From assembly GCA_028753945.1 (NCBI GenBank), contig JAPNXP010000011.1:3596001-3660000 (forward strand): a stretch of 64,000 nucleotides of DNA. The letters run 5' to 3'. Within the stretch, counting starts at the first letter, position 1, and each line of letters begins with the position of its first letter. Under the pieces are notes generated by a model. It was given only the letters and a program-made list of their open reading frames with translations, had not been told where the DNA came from and did not search any database. Shown in pieces: positions 47,210-59,092 of the stretch. The position numbers were made by a program, and so were the translations under genes. Source of the DNA: Hexactinellida sp. DTS-2022. Lineage: Eukaryota; Porifera; Hexactinellida.

Positions 47210-48290
47210 GCTTATAACAATTTTAATTATGAATTCTATTATTAATCCTAAATTAGATGGACATAACTCTCGCAGAGTTTTTTTTGGGGACCCGGATGAC
47301 CCGGCGCGAGGAGCGCAAAACGGCAGACGGGGATGGGGAGCGCGTTGGGGGAGGAGGTGGAGGAGTGCTTGGCGGGATAGGGTGCTCATAATAAGGTTAT
47401 TATAATATTATAATTCATAACAATTTAACCATTCCATTATAATTCTATTGTTGAGTTTACTTTTTCTTTAGGAAATTAGAATTTCAACTTAGAACTTTAA
47501 CTTAACTCTACCAATCATCTCTATCAATCAACTCTATCAATTTATATCTAATCTATCAACCATTATCTTACTTTAATTATCACCTGTTTCTACTATTCAA
47601 CTTAATCAACTTAATCTACTTAACATAATTAAATTTAATCCATTGATCTGTATTGTTTGTTAATTTTGTTTGTTTGTTTGTTTATTATTAGTTTAGTTTA
47701 TTAATTCATTAATTAGTTAACATCTGAACTGATTTAATTAAGTACGTGTAATTTAGAGTACCAGGGCTTCATTTATGGGAAGGCGGGGGATGGCTTTCGC
47801 CATCCCTTGCACCCCCTACCTTACAGCGTGCTTCCGCGCGCGATCACATCCTCGCCATCCCTTATTCCTGAAAACCATAATTTTGGCATCCCTTGAGTCA
47901 ATGTCTATATGAAATTATGCTCTATAATTCTGAAAATTTGCATGGGTAATCCTGGGTTAGTTATTAACATCACGTAATTAATTAGTTGACATAATTGGCT
48001 CCAGTGTGTTATACAGCCATTTGTAAATTCGCTCCTAATCTTGATCTGATCCAATTTACATACGCCTAAATCACAAATAATGTTACGGTATAGGAGAGGT
48101 TTCTAAATTTTTGCGCTCCTAAATTCAAATTTTCCAAAAATCATGCTTCAAAAGGGAGCGACTCGCGCTCCTGGATAATTCCTTGCTTGGCTTCCAAACA
48201 ACAACAAACTGAACTGTGTCAACTATTTTAATTTTGAGATTTTAACTCATTTATTATGAGTGATATTTTGAGGAGGGCAAGGCTGGGAAG
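47210..48290. other. No gene; GC-rich tract and ordinary AT-rich DNA
   Basis: 47278-47390 is unusually G-rich for this region (GGAGGAGGTGGAGGAG) with no known identity. 48115-48175 holds GCGCTCC/GGAGCG motifs like those at 54.4 and 56.0 kb. No coding feature. Confidence 0.5.
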
Positions 48291-48400
48291 CGGCCGTTAA
48301 TTGTGTTGGATGCTGTCTAACATGCACGAACAAAGGTCGCGAAGCGACCTTTGTGAGGGAGTAATCCGTAGCGAAGCGACCGATACCGAAGGGCTCGTTA
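48291..48400 (+). repeat. GC palindromes shared with 8.30-8.37 kb
   Basis: AAAGGTCGCGAAGCGACCTTT is a foldback. Then GAAGCGACCGATACCGAAGG and GCTCGT match, in reverse, the GAGCCCTTCGGTCTCGGTCG stretch at 8310. Likely the ends of one small transposon family. Confidence 0.6.
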
Positions 48401-48806
48401 TTACACATAGAAATAGGAATACGTGTTGTATTTACGTTACTATCTTGAATAATAGAATTGACATCATTTTCATCAATTGTAAAATGTTCCAAGTGTTTTA
48501 ATTGCACTTGTTATGAAACACTTATTTACAACAACTATCATGATAATAATAACAGTCATTATCAAGGCAGTAGTAGAGGCTTATGTAATATGTTCTATAG
48601 TATCAGTATAATATACTGTAGAGTAAAATTTACAATATAGAGAAGATGGCTGATTTACTTAAAAAACCGTTAATAAAACATAGAATTGGTTAGCGACCTA
48701 TTCATTTTTTAATTGATATACAAGTATAGAAAGAACATCCTGAGGAGAATACAACCTCTATATATTGAATTGCTAATTCGAATTATCAATGAGTCACTAG
48801 ACCAGT
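48401..48806. other. No gene seen
   Basis: AT-rich; short ORFs without features. Confidence 0.5.
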
Positions 48807-49087
48807 GGCCGTATTCACTAAGAAGTTAAGTTCGAACTTAAGACTCGACTCAAGTACTAAGTTCGAACTTAAGTCGTATTCACTAAGATTGGTATTCACC
48901 AAGATTTCAGTTCGTACTTAAGTACGAACTTTAAGCATGCTAGGGAGGTTGCTTAAGTAATTTAAGTAACATACCTCTTAGTGAATACGGCTTAAGGTTC
49001 GAACTTAACTAAGTTCAAACTTAAGACTTAAGTTCGAAATATGTATTTAGGTTTAAACTTAGTGCTTAAGTTCTTAGTGAATACGGC
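48807..49087. mobile_element. Foldback MITE, GGCCGTATTCACTAAG ends
   Basis: Left end GGCCGTATTCACTAAGAAGT, right end (reversed) GCCGTATTCACTAAGAACT. The interior is made of repeated AAGTTCGAACTTAAG palindromes. No clear target duplication, so the superfamily is unsure (Harbinger-like or hAT-like). Confidence 0.75.
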
Positions 49088-50324
49088 TGCAGAACACAAA
49101 TTTCGATATAACTGACGAACAAAGACAAAATTTAGAATTCGGGCTTCGAGGTGATCATCTCCAGGAAATTCTCTTGCCCCTGTCTAAATTTTAAATATCT
49201 ACCAACAATGGTATAGACAGGCCATTCAGCATGTATTACTTATGCAGGTTCATTCAAATTTAATATTAACGATTCTTCGGACCCGTATGCTTCACGACGG
49301 TTCTGCACTTAACGCCTCAATTGTCGGCCGCTGCGCGGTTTTACTAAGCCATGATCAAAGTCTCCTTTGTGACCTTAGTTCGTTCGTATTTTCGAGCCTC
49401 AAGTTAAAGGCCATTTCGCCACTTGCTTTCCTCAAATTACCATTCATTACCAATTCATCCTGAGTTGTGAATATGTTATGAGATGACGCCACATCCTAGT
49501 ATGGAGACTAGACGTCCATAGGCCCCATCTCATAGGGATGTTATGTCAGTGGTTTCGTCCCATTGCAGGGACTTATCAGGAGGGTAACCCTCGATCACTC
49601 TTATTGCGCCTCTCGCCAACTTAGTGAAGGTTACCAGTCGTACTGCCGGCATGTGCATACTAAGACCCGTAGTCATAGTCTTCCCTAGTGCCTTTCCCAA
49701 GGACACTCTCCCGAAGGTCATAGTGATGCTCATTCAAAATAAATGTAAAACAACGAAGTAATTTGTTTGGGGAATTATTCTGTGCAAGTTATTCAATTTA
49801 TCACTGCAATTTATTATGGTTTACTCAAATTCTCAGAAGATATTAGTTAATTAATTAGTAGCTCTATAAATTAATAAGGGTAGTTTTCAACGCATCACAA
49901 CTCAGGTCTTGCCAGAGTGAAATTAATAGCAGAATCATCTAAATCTGTGGATGCCCCTCTCACTTTCAATTTTTCCAAAGCAGCATTATTCTATTAGTAT
50001 TATGCAACTGCTGAATTCAGACATTCAATTTTGCACGTGGATTTTGTTGCAATTTAAAATTTAAATATGACTGCTTACAATATTACCTCTTAGCATACTT
50101 GTTTTCGGAGTATCAAATTTCTTTAATTAGTTGTATATATTCTGATGTGCCTAATACTTGCGCATATCAAAAGTTTGTATTATTATTCCAACAATTCACT
50201 CGTCAATTCTTGTATTTACAGATAAGTTTAAAATTATAATTTGTTATTACCGTGTCTTTTCTATACAAAAGTAAATGGGTTGTAGACCGATGTGATATTG
50301 TTTTAAAATCTCACCCACTAGTAG
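49088..50324. other. No gene called
   Basis: Two short ORFs (49242-49463 plus; 49530-49733 minus) lie in more balanced sequence, but neither has a recognisable domain. They might be exon remnants. The rest is AT-rich. Confidence 0.45.
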
Positions 50325-50655
50325 AAATGCAGTGGTCCGGTAATTTCATGGACCCGTCCAGACCGTATGATCAAAATATTGGATCGGTCTGGACCGGTCC
50401 AGACCGATGTACTGGTCCATACCGTTTATCCCTTATTTGTACTGTTACAGACCGCATAGTAGAGTGGCTAATTATATCCACTTGTGTTAGTGCTTGTAAA
50501 CACACAAAGGGAAATAACTGATTGGAGCCCGATCGTTTGTCCAATCTAAGATGAGTCAATACCTATGAACGGTCCAGACCGTTATACCGTTAATTTGGAC
50601 CGGTCCAGACCGCACTTGAAAATATGCGCCCGAACCGACCTGAGACCGCTGCATT
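50325..50655. mobile_element. Foldback MITE with GGTCTGGACCGG palindromes
   Basis: Left AGAAATGCAGTGGTC and right (reversed) AGAAATGCAGCGGTC form the ends. Inside, GGTCTGGACCGGTCCAGACC and relatives repeat. No clear target duplication. Confidence 0.65.
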
Positions 50656-51714
50656 TCTGCCCAGTATTGTACTAATCTTGTTTTATATCGATAAGAATTT
50701 ATCACTGTTATTTACAATCTGTGAATAAACCGATGGATTATTTTGTTTTAATGTAAACAGGAATGATAATCTAGAGATTTAAAGTTGGAAAATATTAAGT
50801 TAGATACATATTTATGCCAAATACATTTTCTTCAATTCTAGTTAGGAGAAATACCCTCGATTTTCTGTAAAATGCATTTGCATTTTTGAGAAAATTTATA
50901 AATTTTTACAGTCATGATGACTTTCTAACTCGAGAATGAGTTGGCAAAATGACATAAAGATGTGTGTTCATAGTACTATTACCTTTAATTTTCATATTAT
51001 TATCTTAAATTCTCATTAATTTTCTCTTCAGTGGTATGAGTAAGAGCAATTATGTCTATTTCACTATGGCATTAGGATCTTTTGATCGATGATCGTAGAT
51101 CCTTTGCAAACACTATTGGGATCTGATGGAAGATTCTAGCAAAAATCCAGATCCTTTTAGTGACGGTATCAAAATTAATTTCCAACTAATCAATAATAGA
51201 CAAAACGATTATAAAGTCAAAATCCGTTAAACCCCTTGGTTGTTCCGGAATGTGATTCAACTGAAAGGTAATTCAGTGAAAGTGGGGGTTTTCTATTATA
51301 CCTTTTACCCCATCGCCCGAGTGGTAATTACTAATTATTAATTCATTATTATTGTTCGAACATTCGCTAATTCGAACAATTTATTTTTCCATTGAGAGTT
51401 CGAATTAACGGATGTTGACTATATTTGTAATTTAAATAATTTATGATGACATTGATTTGGCTGTATTTAATAAAATATTTTTGATCCCTTTTGGCTAAAA
51501 ATATGTTTAAATTTACTACATACAGTCAATATCTTTTTAATTAAATTAATCAATGGATGGTAAAAGATCGTGTTCTGATCGTAGATATTTTTGAAACACA
51601 GATCGGGATCGGGATCCTTTTCTCAGGATCGTAAATAATAAATTTCAATGATTACGTCATCATGCGGTAATGAATAATGACATTGTTTATACTATGGTGA
51701 AGCCAACATGTCCA
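50656..51714. other. No gene; GATC-rich foldback
   Basis: 51060-51190 and 51560-51640 carry GATCGTAGAT/GGATCC motifs in roughly opposite sense, perhaps a worn MITE. Nothing else. Confidence 0.4.
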
Positions 51715-52810
51715 CATCATTAAACTACATGTTCTATTAAATTTTGAGATTTTTTAACTCGCACAGGGAGCGAATTGTGTGCGATTAAGTGAATTTTCAC
51801 GCTTCTCAAAAAATGTGAGAATGACGTTGTCGGAGTGCCAGCGGTCCCCCCCGTGTCAGATGTCCCCCCGGACTTGTTGTCCTAGGTTCAGATGTCCCCC
51901 CGGACATGTAGCCCTAGGGTCAGATGTCCCCCCCTCGGACTCCTCACCCTAGGGTCAGATATCCCTCGGACCTGTGGCCCTAGTGTCAGCTGTCCCCCCT
52001 CAGGGTTAGATGTCCCCCAATCGGACTACTTTAAATGTAAAATATGAAACTATAGTGATGTGCATTGTGAAATTTATTGTTCTGGATCCAAGTGTAAGGT
52101 TTCTGAGGGAAGACATCTGACCCTAAGGGGGACATCTAACCCTAGGGCCATAGGTCCGGGGGGAACAGCTGGCCCTAGGATGAGTAGTCCGAGTGGTAGA
52201 CATCTGACCCTGAGGGGGAACAGCTGTCTCTAGGGCCACAGGTCCGGGAGACATCTGACCCTAGGGCCACTGGTCCGAGGGACATCTGACCCTAGGGTGA
52301 GGAGTCCGAGGGGGGGACATCTGATCCTGAGGGGGAACATCTGACACTAGGGCCACTGGTCCGGGGGACATCTGACCCTAGGGTGAGGAGTCCGAGGGGG
52401 GAACATCTGACCCTGAGGGGGAACATCTGACACTAGGGCCACTGGTCCGGGGGGACAGCTGACACTAGGGCCACTGGTCCGGGGGGACATCTGACACTAG
52501 GGCCACTGGTCCGAGGGACATCTGACCCTAGGGTGAGGAGTCCGAGGGGGGGACATCTGACCCTGAGGGGGAACATCTGACACTAGGGCCACTGGTCCGG
52601 GGGGACAGCTGACACTAGGGCCACAGGTCCGGGGGGACAGCTGGCCCTAGTGCAATAGGTCCGGGGACATTATTTGGGGGGGACCGCTGGCACTATGACA
52701 ACGTGATGACATGTCGATTAATGGAAAATTTTAAGTGAAAACCTCAACTTGTTGTCGGGGGCCAAAAGTAACCCCTATATGCCATAAATCACATTTGGAA
52801 ACCGTCCAGT
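51715..52810. repeat. Dispersed repeat interrupted by a minisatellite element
   Basis: Flanks 51715-51832 and 52695-52810 together equal the uninterrupted copy at 45054-45260. The insertion occupies the middle. Confidence 0.8.
51833..52692. repeat. GC-rich minisatellite bounded by inverted ends
   Basis: Ends AGTGCCAGCGGTCCCCCC and the inverse. About 30 irregular units of 20-30 bp based on GACATCTGACCCTAGGG and CCACTGGTCCGGGGG. The first 170 bp run in the opposite sense to the rest, so the strand folds back. Far more GC-rich than any other part of the window. Confidence 0.9.
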
Positions 52811-53029
52811 TTCTTCAATCAACTTGGAACATACAAACTATTATTTTAGAACCATCCTAATCCGACACTCGTTGGGACAGGAAAAATGTGTCGGATTACG
52901 GAGAATTCATGATTATAGAGTGAAATTTCCATTATACGATACTAATTGGGATAATAAATTTATGTCGGAATAAGGCAAATTCCGGTTTATAGGGGGTCGT
53001 ATTAGCGTACAGGTTCTACTGTATATTTA
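52811..53029. mobile_element. Possible pogo/Tigger-like end
   Basis: Ends in GTACAGGTTCTACTGTAT, and contains GTCGGATTACGGAG and GTCGGAATAAGG. Read in reverse, ATACAGTAGAACCTGTAC resembles a pogo-type terminus. The partner end was not found. Confidence 0.35.
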
Positions 53030-53448
53030 TATACGTGTTGTTGTTGTGTTGTTTACATGTTGATGAATATTCCAAACGAACATAGAGACTAACTTCCAAC
53101 ATGCATTAATTATAAGCAAGTATGCTGACACGATTTACCCATTACAAATTTCTAGTTCAATATTTATCCTAACTAACTCACAATTCAAACCATCTCGCTC
53201 AAGCCACCAGTTTAATCTTCAATACATATAATTTTAAATACATTCACTACACAAAACAGAACAACATTAATCGCGACAAATTCTCAAATGAATGTTGAGC
53301 TTTTTGATAAGCTGGTTCGCCTCTTAGTTGGTTTAATAGTTTTTTGTGCTGTTAGATTAGCTTATAACTGGAACTAAGTTGAGATTTGTAGCGATTAATT
53401 ACGTTGTTTATGTAGTAAATGTGTTTAAATTTGTATGTATTAAATTAA
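53030..53448 (-). repeat. Diverged relative of the 8.39-8.86 kb MULE leader
   Basis: GTTGTTGTTGTGTTGTTTAC, ATGAATATTCC, AACATAGAGACTAACTTCC and CAAGTATGCTGACACGA match the reverse complement of the repeat at 8.45-8.60 kb. Confidence 0.6.
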
Positions 53449-53620
53449 GGGAAAATTCCAAAAATACTCAAGTTTTTTAAAAAATTCCAAATATACTCAA
53501 CTTTTTACTGATACTTAAATATAAAACTAGATCTTTCCGAATCTACTCAAGCTTTTCAATAAATTCCAAATCTACTCAACTTTTCATAAATCCACAGATC
53601 TACTCAAGTTTAGAAAGGCT
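53449..53620 (+). repeat. Minisatellite, AATTCCAAATCTACTCAACTT units
   Basis: About five units of roughly 35 bp with CCAAATCTACTCAACTTTT. Confidence 0.8.
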
Positions 53621-54364
53621 ATATTTAGTCTATCTTATATATTAAATCACAATGTTTTGTGTTTGTTTCTTTGTGTGTTTGTTCAGAATAGATTGAGGAA
53701 CTGGTAAAAGCTACAGACCTAAAAATTTTCAGTGGGGTGGGGAATACTGTATGTACAAACAAGTTCAATATCTAAAAAGATATTCACATCTTCCATCACA
53801 AAAGGTGTCAAAACCTTTAGCCAATTAAATTCGAGGGTTGTTCCAGTATAGATTAGCAGCTAGCATTCAATTAGTATAATTGAATTCTTTAGTGTCTGTC
53901 AAATGTTAAGATGCATTATAGAATACTGAGACAGTAATCTAATTGATCGAGAGGAAGTTCAGTCATCTAATCAGTTATTTGTTACTGTCTGTCTAGCCAT
54001 ACATTTCTAACATTCCATTGTGTTATTTGATATCAAATTATTATCAATCAATACAATAACTTCTCCACATCCCAAAGTTAGGGGTCCACTGGTACAGTTT
54101 CTTAGTGATATTTAATTTTATATTTGAAGTTGGTATATACACGGACGAGCTTTAATATCTAGAAAATTATCTGTTCAAATTTGCATAAATATCCAAATTA
54201 TTTAATCTGTCCCATGGCCTACTTAATATACGGCTATATATGTCGCCGAGGAGGCCATATAACAAAGAGGCCAGTTTCTAATTTTCAAAATGGAGAATTG
54301 ATCTTTATTCGAATAATTAGCAATGATAGAGCTGAAAAGTGTATTATAACTATATAGGAACATT
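53621..54364. other. No gene seen
   Basis: AT-rich without ORF or repeat. Confidence 0.5.
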
Positions 54365-54535
54365 AAATGCTCCTAATTTTTTGGAGCGCGCTCCCGCTCC
54401 GCGCTCCTAATAATAAATTGGAGCGGTGCTCCTGTTTTCGCTCCTCGGAAAAAAAGGAGCGAGCTCTAGGCTCTAGCTCCCGCTCCTGAAAAATTGGAGT
54501 GCGCTCACTTAGCGCTCCTTCATTTCTTGTGCACC
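54365..54535. repeat. GGAGCG/CGCTCC palindromic repeat
   Basis: Dense alternation of GGAGCG and CGCTCC, ending near GTGCGCTCACTTAGCGCTCC. Related patches at 48.12-48.18 and 55.96-56.05 kb. Confidence 0.7.
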
Positions 54536-54769
54536 AAAATGTGCTAAATAAGCAAAGATGTTTATGTAGTTAATTAATTCTGATTCGCGGTTAAAAACTG
54601 TGGAAACCTCATGGAAACTTAGTTAAGTTCATATTATTACATTATTTCTAAATATTTACGTACCAAATTATACGTGCCTTAGTTTTAATATACTATAATG
54701 TAATTGTACGTGTAAGGTAACGATTTAGTAAATTGATAGATTTAACTCAAATTTACAATCAAAATGAAT

Positions 54770-55068
54770 ATATGTTATGTCGATTTTGTCAAATGTTGAT
54801 TTTACAAAATCAACATGTCGATTTTAAAATCGACCTACAAACTTAACTTCTAATTTGCAAAATAGTTGATTTTGTGAAATCGACATTCTGAAAAGTCGAT
54901 CTTACAAAATCAACGAATAAAATATGTCGATTTTACAAAATCAACATATTTTGTTAATTGATTTTGTAAATCAACATTTCAGAATGTCGATTTTACAAAA
55001 TCAATTAAAATAAAATATGTTGATTTTATAAAATCGGCATATTTTATTCGTTGATTTTGTAAACACAC
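54770..55068. repeat. Palindromic satellite of TGTCGATTTTACAAAATCAA
   Basis: Around ten copies in alternating orientation of a CGATTTTACAAAATCAACAT motif, able to form many stem-loops. A TA-flanked MITE lies just downstream in the same kind of sequence. Confidence 0.85.
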
Positions 55069-55235
55069 ACTTAAAATGGGCCGAGCGTTTCAAATAACCA
55101 TAAAATACACTTTGTTTATAGCCTGGTTCTTTTATCTTGTTATCTGCTACATGATATGCTTACTCAGTTAAGCATGGCTTTAACCCTCATTCCGCACCTT
55201 GACAGAGAATGTTGATTCATGTTGATTTTGTAATA

Positions 55236-55398
55236 CAGTCGAAATCGGGTTTTTTTGCTTATTGGTTTTTTTTGCCTCCTTTTGTCGTGCAAAAATGTGA
55301 TATCTTAATGTGTTTTCCATCGGGTTTTTTTGCTTATTGGGTTTTTTTGCCTCCTTTTGTCGTGCTTTTTGGGGGGCAAAAAAACCCGATTTCGACTG
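55236..55398. mobile_element. TA-flanked MITE, CAGTCGAAATCGGG ends
   Basis: Perfect inverted ends CAGTCGAAATCGGGTTTTTT with TA on both sides (55234-55235, 55399-55400). The interior holds two copies of a TTTTTTTGCTTATTGG block. Its ORFs on both strands are mirror readings. Confidence 0.9.
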
Positions 55399-55453
55399 TA
55401 TCAACATTTGACAAAATCGACATACAAATATATATTATATTCGTATATATATA

Positions 55454-55637
55454 CAGGAAACCTCCCAAAGCGGCACCCATCGGGAGAATGTTTTTGTGCC
55501 GCTTCTCGGAGGTTGCCGCTACTCGGAGGTTGCTCGTAAGGTAAAACTCCCAAAGCGGCACCCATCGGGAGAATGATTTTGTGCCGCTTCTCGGAGGTTG
55601 CCGCTACTCGGAGGTGCCGCTTTGGGAGGTTTACCTG
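55454..55637. mobile_element. TA-flanked MITE A, AACCTCCCAAAGCGGCAC ends
   Basis: Left CAGGAAACCTCCCAAAGCGG and right (reversed) CAGGTAAACCTCCCAAAGCG, TA on both sides. GTGCCGCTTCTCGGAGGTTG is repeated inside. Confidence 0.88.
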
Positions 55638-55643
55638 TATATA

Positions 55644-55810
55644 CAGTAAAACCTCCCAAAGCGGCACCTCCGAGTAGCGGCAACCTCCGAGAAGCGGCAC
55701 AAAATCATTCTCCCGATGGGTGCCGCTTTGGAAGTTTTACCTTACGAGCAACCTCCCAAAACGGCACAAAATCATTCTCCCGATGGGTGCCGCTTTGGGA
55801 GGTTTACCTG
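55644..55810. mobile_element. TA-flanked MITE B, same family, adjacent
   Basis: Same ends as MITE A, six bases away (TATATA between). Largely its reverse complement, so A and B together fold into a long hairpin. Confidence 0.88.
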
Positions 55811-57194
55811 TATATGTTTATAATATCTATTAATTCATTAGATATACTGAATTACATAATCAATTTCCTTCTGCCTACTTTAATTTTCCAATCTATCGAT
55901 GTTTCGTGATTACTCTATTATTTAGGTAATTTTGTATTGGATTAGTGATATTTGTAAAACGAGTGCGCTCCAGTGAGCGCGCTCCTAAAAATTGGAGCGC
56001 ACTCCACTTTGGGCTTCTGAAAATGGAGCGCCCTCCTTTAATGCTCTGACTCCTACTACTTTTAGTGAGATACTGGGACAAAGTAAATTAATAGGAGAAT
56101 GCGTATCCACTGATCGCCGGTGTTGTCGATAAATTTAGTTCGGATATATTTGCTACTATGAACAGAGATATTTTCCGCAAATGGACCATAACTTTAGGAT
56201 ATTGACTCAGCTTAGAAACCACTACCAGAATTGTAGAGGATGGTAATTTTGATTATCTAATCGACATAATGATCAATGCAATGTGAAAATTATAGGCTAG
56301 GCAGCGCAGAGAGAGTACGAATAACTGATTTGGCGTATTACAACTAATTGCTCTCGCCCAATTAAATTACAGTCTCAGATAGATTCACACTTAACAACCC
56401 ACCGCCCTACAAATTACTACTATATAGCTCTTACCAGTTCTAAGGGATACATACTGTATTTAAATTACGATTCTAGTATATACTGGGATCACGCACAAGG
56501 CGTAGTGGCATAGTATATTATAACGATATCTTCCCACTTCGTCAATTCCCATTTTTGACAAAATGGGAATTGACGAAGTGAGAATTGGCGAAATGGGAAT
56601 TGACGAAGTGCGAATTGACGAAGTGGGAATAATTCCTTATAACTATCTCTCTATTCATTAATTATATTACTTTGTGAATAGTTCCTCGATTACCATTGGA
56701 CAGTCAAAAGCAAATCATTGTGATTTAATATTCGTCTAAGATATCCATACTATTAATTAAAAACATAGAAGACTACAATGCCCACAGGGGTGATTTTCGC
56801 ATATTTTGGGTCTGGCTCAGATAAATTCGAGTCGAGTCTTTCTGGATACTTGTTTCCTATCATAACATTTGGAAGTTAGTTTTGGGTCGCTGTATTCAAA
56901 CTCCGTACTCCGTACTATGAATCTTAGATATTGGAATTATAAGATTTCTTTTCTCAATGTTGGCCTATAATTCGTAAATTTCTATTCTTTGATTTAAATA
57001 TTAAAATGCTGAACTTTAATTACGCTAAAATAAGAATGGTTAATTCTGCAACCAGAAATGGGGCCAAATCCTTAGGAAATAAGAGATTTAACGTTAACCC
57101 ATTCCCATTCAGAATGAGATCGGGAATTAATTCCTAAAGTCTCAAACTCCGTGTCTCGGTAAGAGAATTAACGATTTTAATTTAAATTGAACCA
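55811..57194. other. No gene; small repeats
   Basis: GGAGCGC patch at 55960-56050. Hairpin-forming tandem copies of GGGAATTGACGAAGTG at 56535-56630. The rest is AT-rich, no coding signal. Confidence 0.55.
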
Positions 57195-57480
57195 AAAGCC
57201 ATTCATGGCATGAATTAATCGCTTTATTAAATTTGTCCTCTCCCATCAGAAGCACAATTATATGGTGAATCCAATGGAAAATAAAAATTGCGGCTTTAGT
57301 ATAACATTTTTTGAGTTATGGACCAAACAAATTTTCATATGTGTCAAAGTGGTATAAAAAAATGGTTTTTCAAAAATTTGCTCGAGATGCACATCTGTAA
57401 CATATGGGACACCTATGCTAAAAATTTTAGCTCCGGGGCAATCTAACTCTGGCCTGTAGAGCGGATATTGACTAAAAGAA
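57195..57480 (+). repeat. Partial, diverged array unit
   Basis: CCATTCATGGCATGAATTAA, TCTCCCATCAGAAGCACAAT, TGGTGAATCC and GAGTTATGGACCA correspond to the middle of the array units at 20-25 kb. It ends in a variant tail also seen near 3.03 kb. Confidence 0.75.
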
Positions 57481-57489
57481 AACCAAAAA

Positions 57490-57835
57490 ACCCCAAGGCA
57501 GTAAGATTATAACTGGGCCACTATACTATAGTATAGTCGGCACAGTAAAAAACCAAGGCAGTAAGATTAGAACTGGGCTACTATACTAGAGTATAGTCGA
57601 CACAGTAAAAATATTAATAAAGGCAGTGAGATTATAATTGAGCCGCTATACTATACATAGGCGTAGCACGCGCTTCGGCTGGTCCGGCCATGGCCGGACC
57701 AGTTTTCATTTATTCCATTATATTATATAGGAGGGTCCGATTTTGGGCGGACCACTTTAACTGTTTGGCCGGAGAGTTTTCAGAGCCGTGCGACGCCCGT
57801 GCTATAGTATAGTCGGCACAGTAATAATTTTTTAT
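57490..57835 (+). repeat. Palindromic satellite, three copies
   Basis: Copies of AACTGGGCCACTATACTATA followed by GTATAGTCGGCACAGTA, the same satellite as at 25630-25957 and again next to an array unit. The third copy is split by a MITE. Confidence 0.88.
57656..57801. mobile_element. MITE in the satellite, 5-bp repeat flanks
   Basis: Ends CATAGGCGTAGCACG and (reversed) CACGGGCGTCGCACG. CTATA occurs on both sides (57651-57655, 57802-57806), and removing the insert restores the satellite palindrome. GGTCCGGCCATGGCCGGACC foldback inside. Confidence 0.75.
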
Positions 57836-57996
57836 TACAATTGAACCACAAATATAATAAATCCTCAATCTCCCGTTTGCACAGGTATAAACGCGAAATT
57901 AACTAAACATAATAAAATTTCGCGTTTACACTAGTGTGAAGTTCACACGTTCTCGCGTTCACACTATGAACACCAATCTCGCATTTGCACTGCAAC

Positions 57997-58133
57997 CAGT
58001 GGCGTCGTGCTCTATGGGCCGGAGGGGCCTGTGCCCCCCCCCCTTTTTAGAGGCTTGTCCCGAAAAACATTGATCTGGTCACTAACTACGACACTCTGTG
58101 TCCCCCAGAATGTATTCAAGCACGACGCCACTG
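57997..58133. mobile_element. 137-bp hAT MITE with exact TSD
   Basis: Ends CAGTGGCGTCGTGCT and inverse, duplication ACTGCAAC at 57989-57996 and 58134-58141. Same end family as the 42765 element. Confidence 0.92.
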
Positions 58134-58141
58134 ACTGCAAC

Positions 58142-59092
58142 ATCTATATAACTCCTGATAGAGAAACTAATACTATACTAATAACTCACTTATAAGGGTT
58201 GTTAACAACACCCTAATGCCTGGGTAATATAGAACATTGGAATCAAGGTATACACCATATTTCAGGAGGGTGAGGTCCAGGCCTTTAGCCAGAAAGTAAT
58301 GAAGGTTGGAGTTATGAGAATTAAAAGGGGATGCTGAGCTCATATATTATGAAATCTTCGTATTTATTTTCCTATGATTGAAACGTATACGTATAATAAT
58401 CATTATACTGCTTTAATACTTATCTTTGGCAATTTGTTATTATTTCTAGTATGTATCAATAATTTAATTAATATGATTAACTGTGTAAAATTTTATTGCA
58501 TCCATTACCCCTCGAAAATTTCTAAATTACACCGTTTGCGCTAAGGATCCCTGAAATATTATATCATAATATATTCTTGAAGGATTCGATGTGTTGAATA
58601 TTTAATAGCACATTTCGCTTGCTGGATCGTTTCGCAACAGAACACACCCACACAACAACCACTTCGCGTTTAAGTTATCTAATTACCGTATAAATATGTA
58701 CGCTTAAAATTTAACAATGTGAAATATTAATTACTACGTCTTAATTTTAAGGAATGATTATTGATTTATCATGAATGTACTGTATTTCTATTAATACATT
58801 TTTAGAGTTGTATCTCGTAGAGGGTGCGAAATATGAATGAATTGGTTATTTTTTAACACTTCTCAAAAATGGAGTCGTAACTTTAAGATAAGAGGTATTT
58901 TGATCTCAAACTTGTTGGGTAATTTCTTGAAATTGTTACGGTATAAATATGCTTGCTGAAATTTAAGCAGGAGAGTTTATATTTCGGACATGTAAATATC
59001 TTGTTAGTAGTTACTAAGATGTCTAATTTTAGCTTGACCTATTAATGAATCTGAATTCTATAAATAAAAGTTTTATATGAGGATATTCATTA
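58142..59092 (+). promoter_or_regulatory. Upstream region of the RNF213-like gene
   Basis: AT-rich, no ORF. The promoter and any 5' UTR of the downstream gene should lie here, but no core element can be singled out. An in-frame TGA at 59078 closes the frame upstream of the ATG. Confidence 0.4.

Noticed and set aside
49242..49733. Two short ORFs in balanced-composition DNA
   Set aside because: No recognisable domain, splice context or repeat; not enough to call a gene.
55180..56081. Cluster of ORFs on both strands
   Set aside because: Readings of MITE inverted repeats and GGAGCG repeats.
58007..58195. 62-residue ORF
   Set aside because: Mostly within the 137-bp MITE at 57997-58133.
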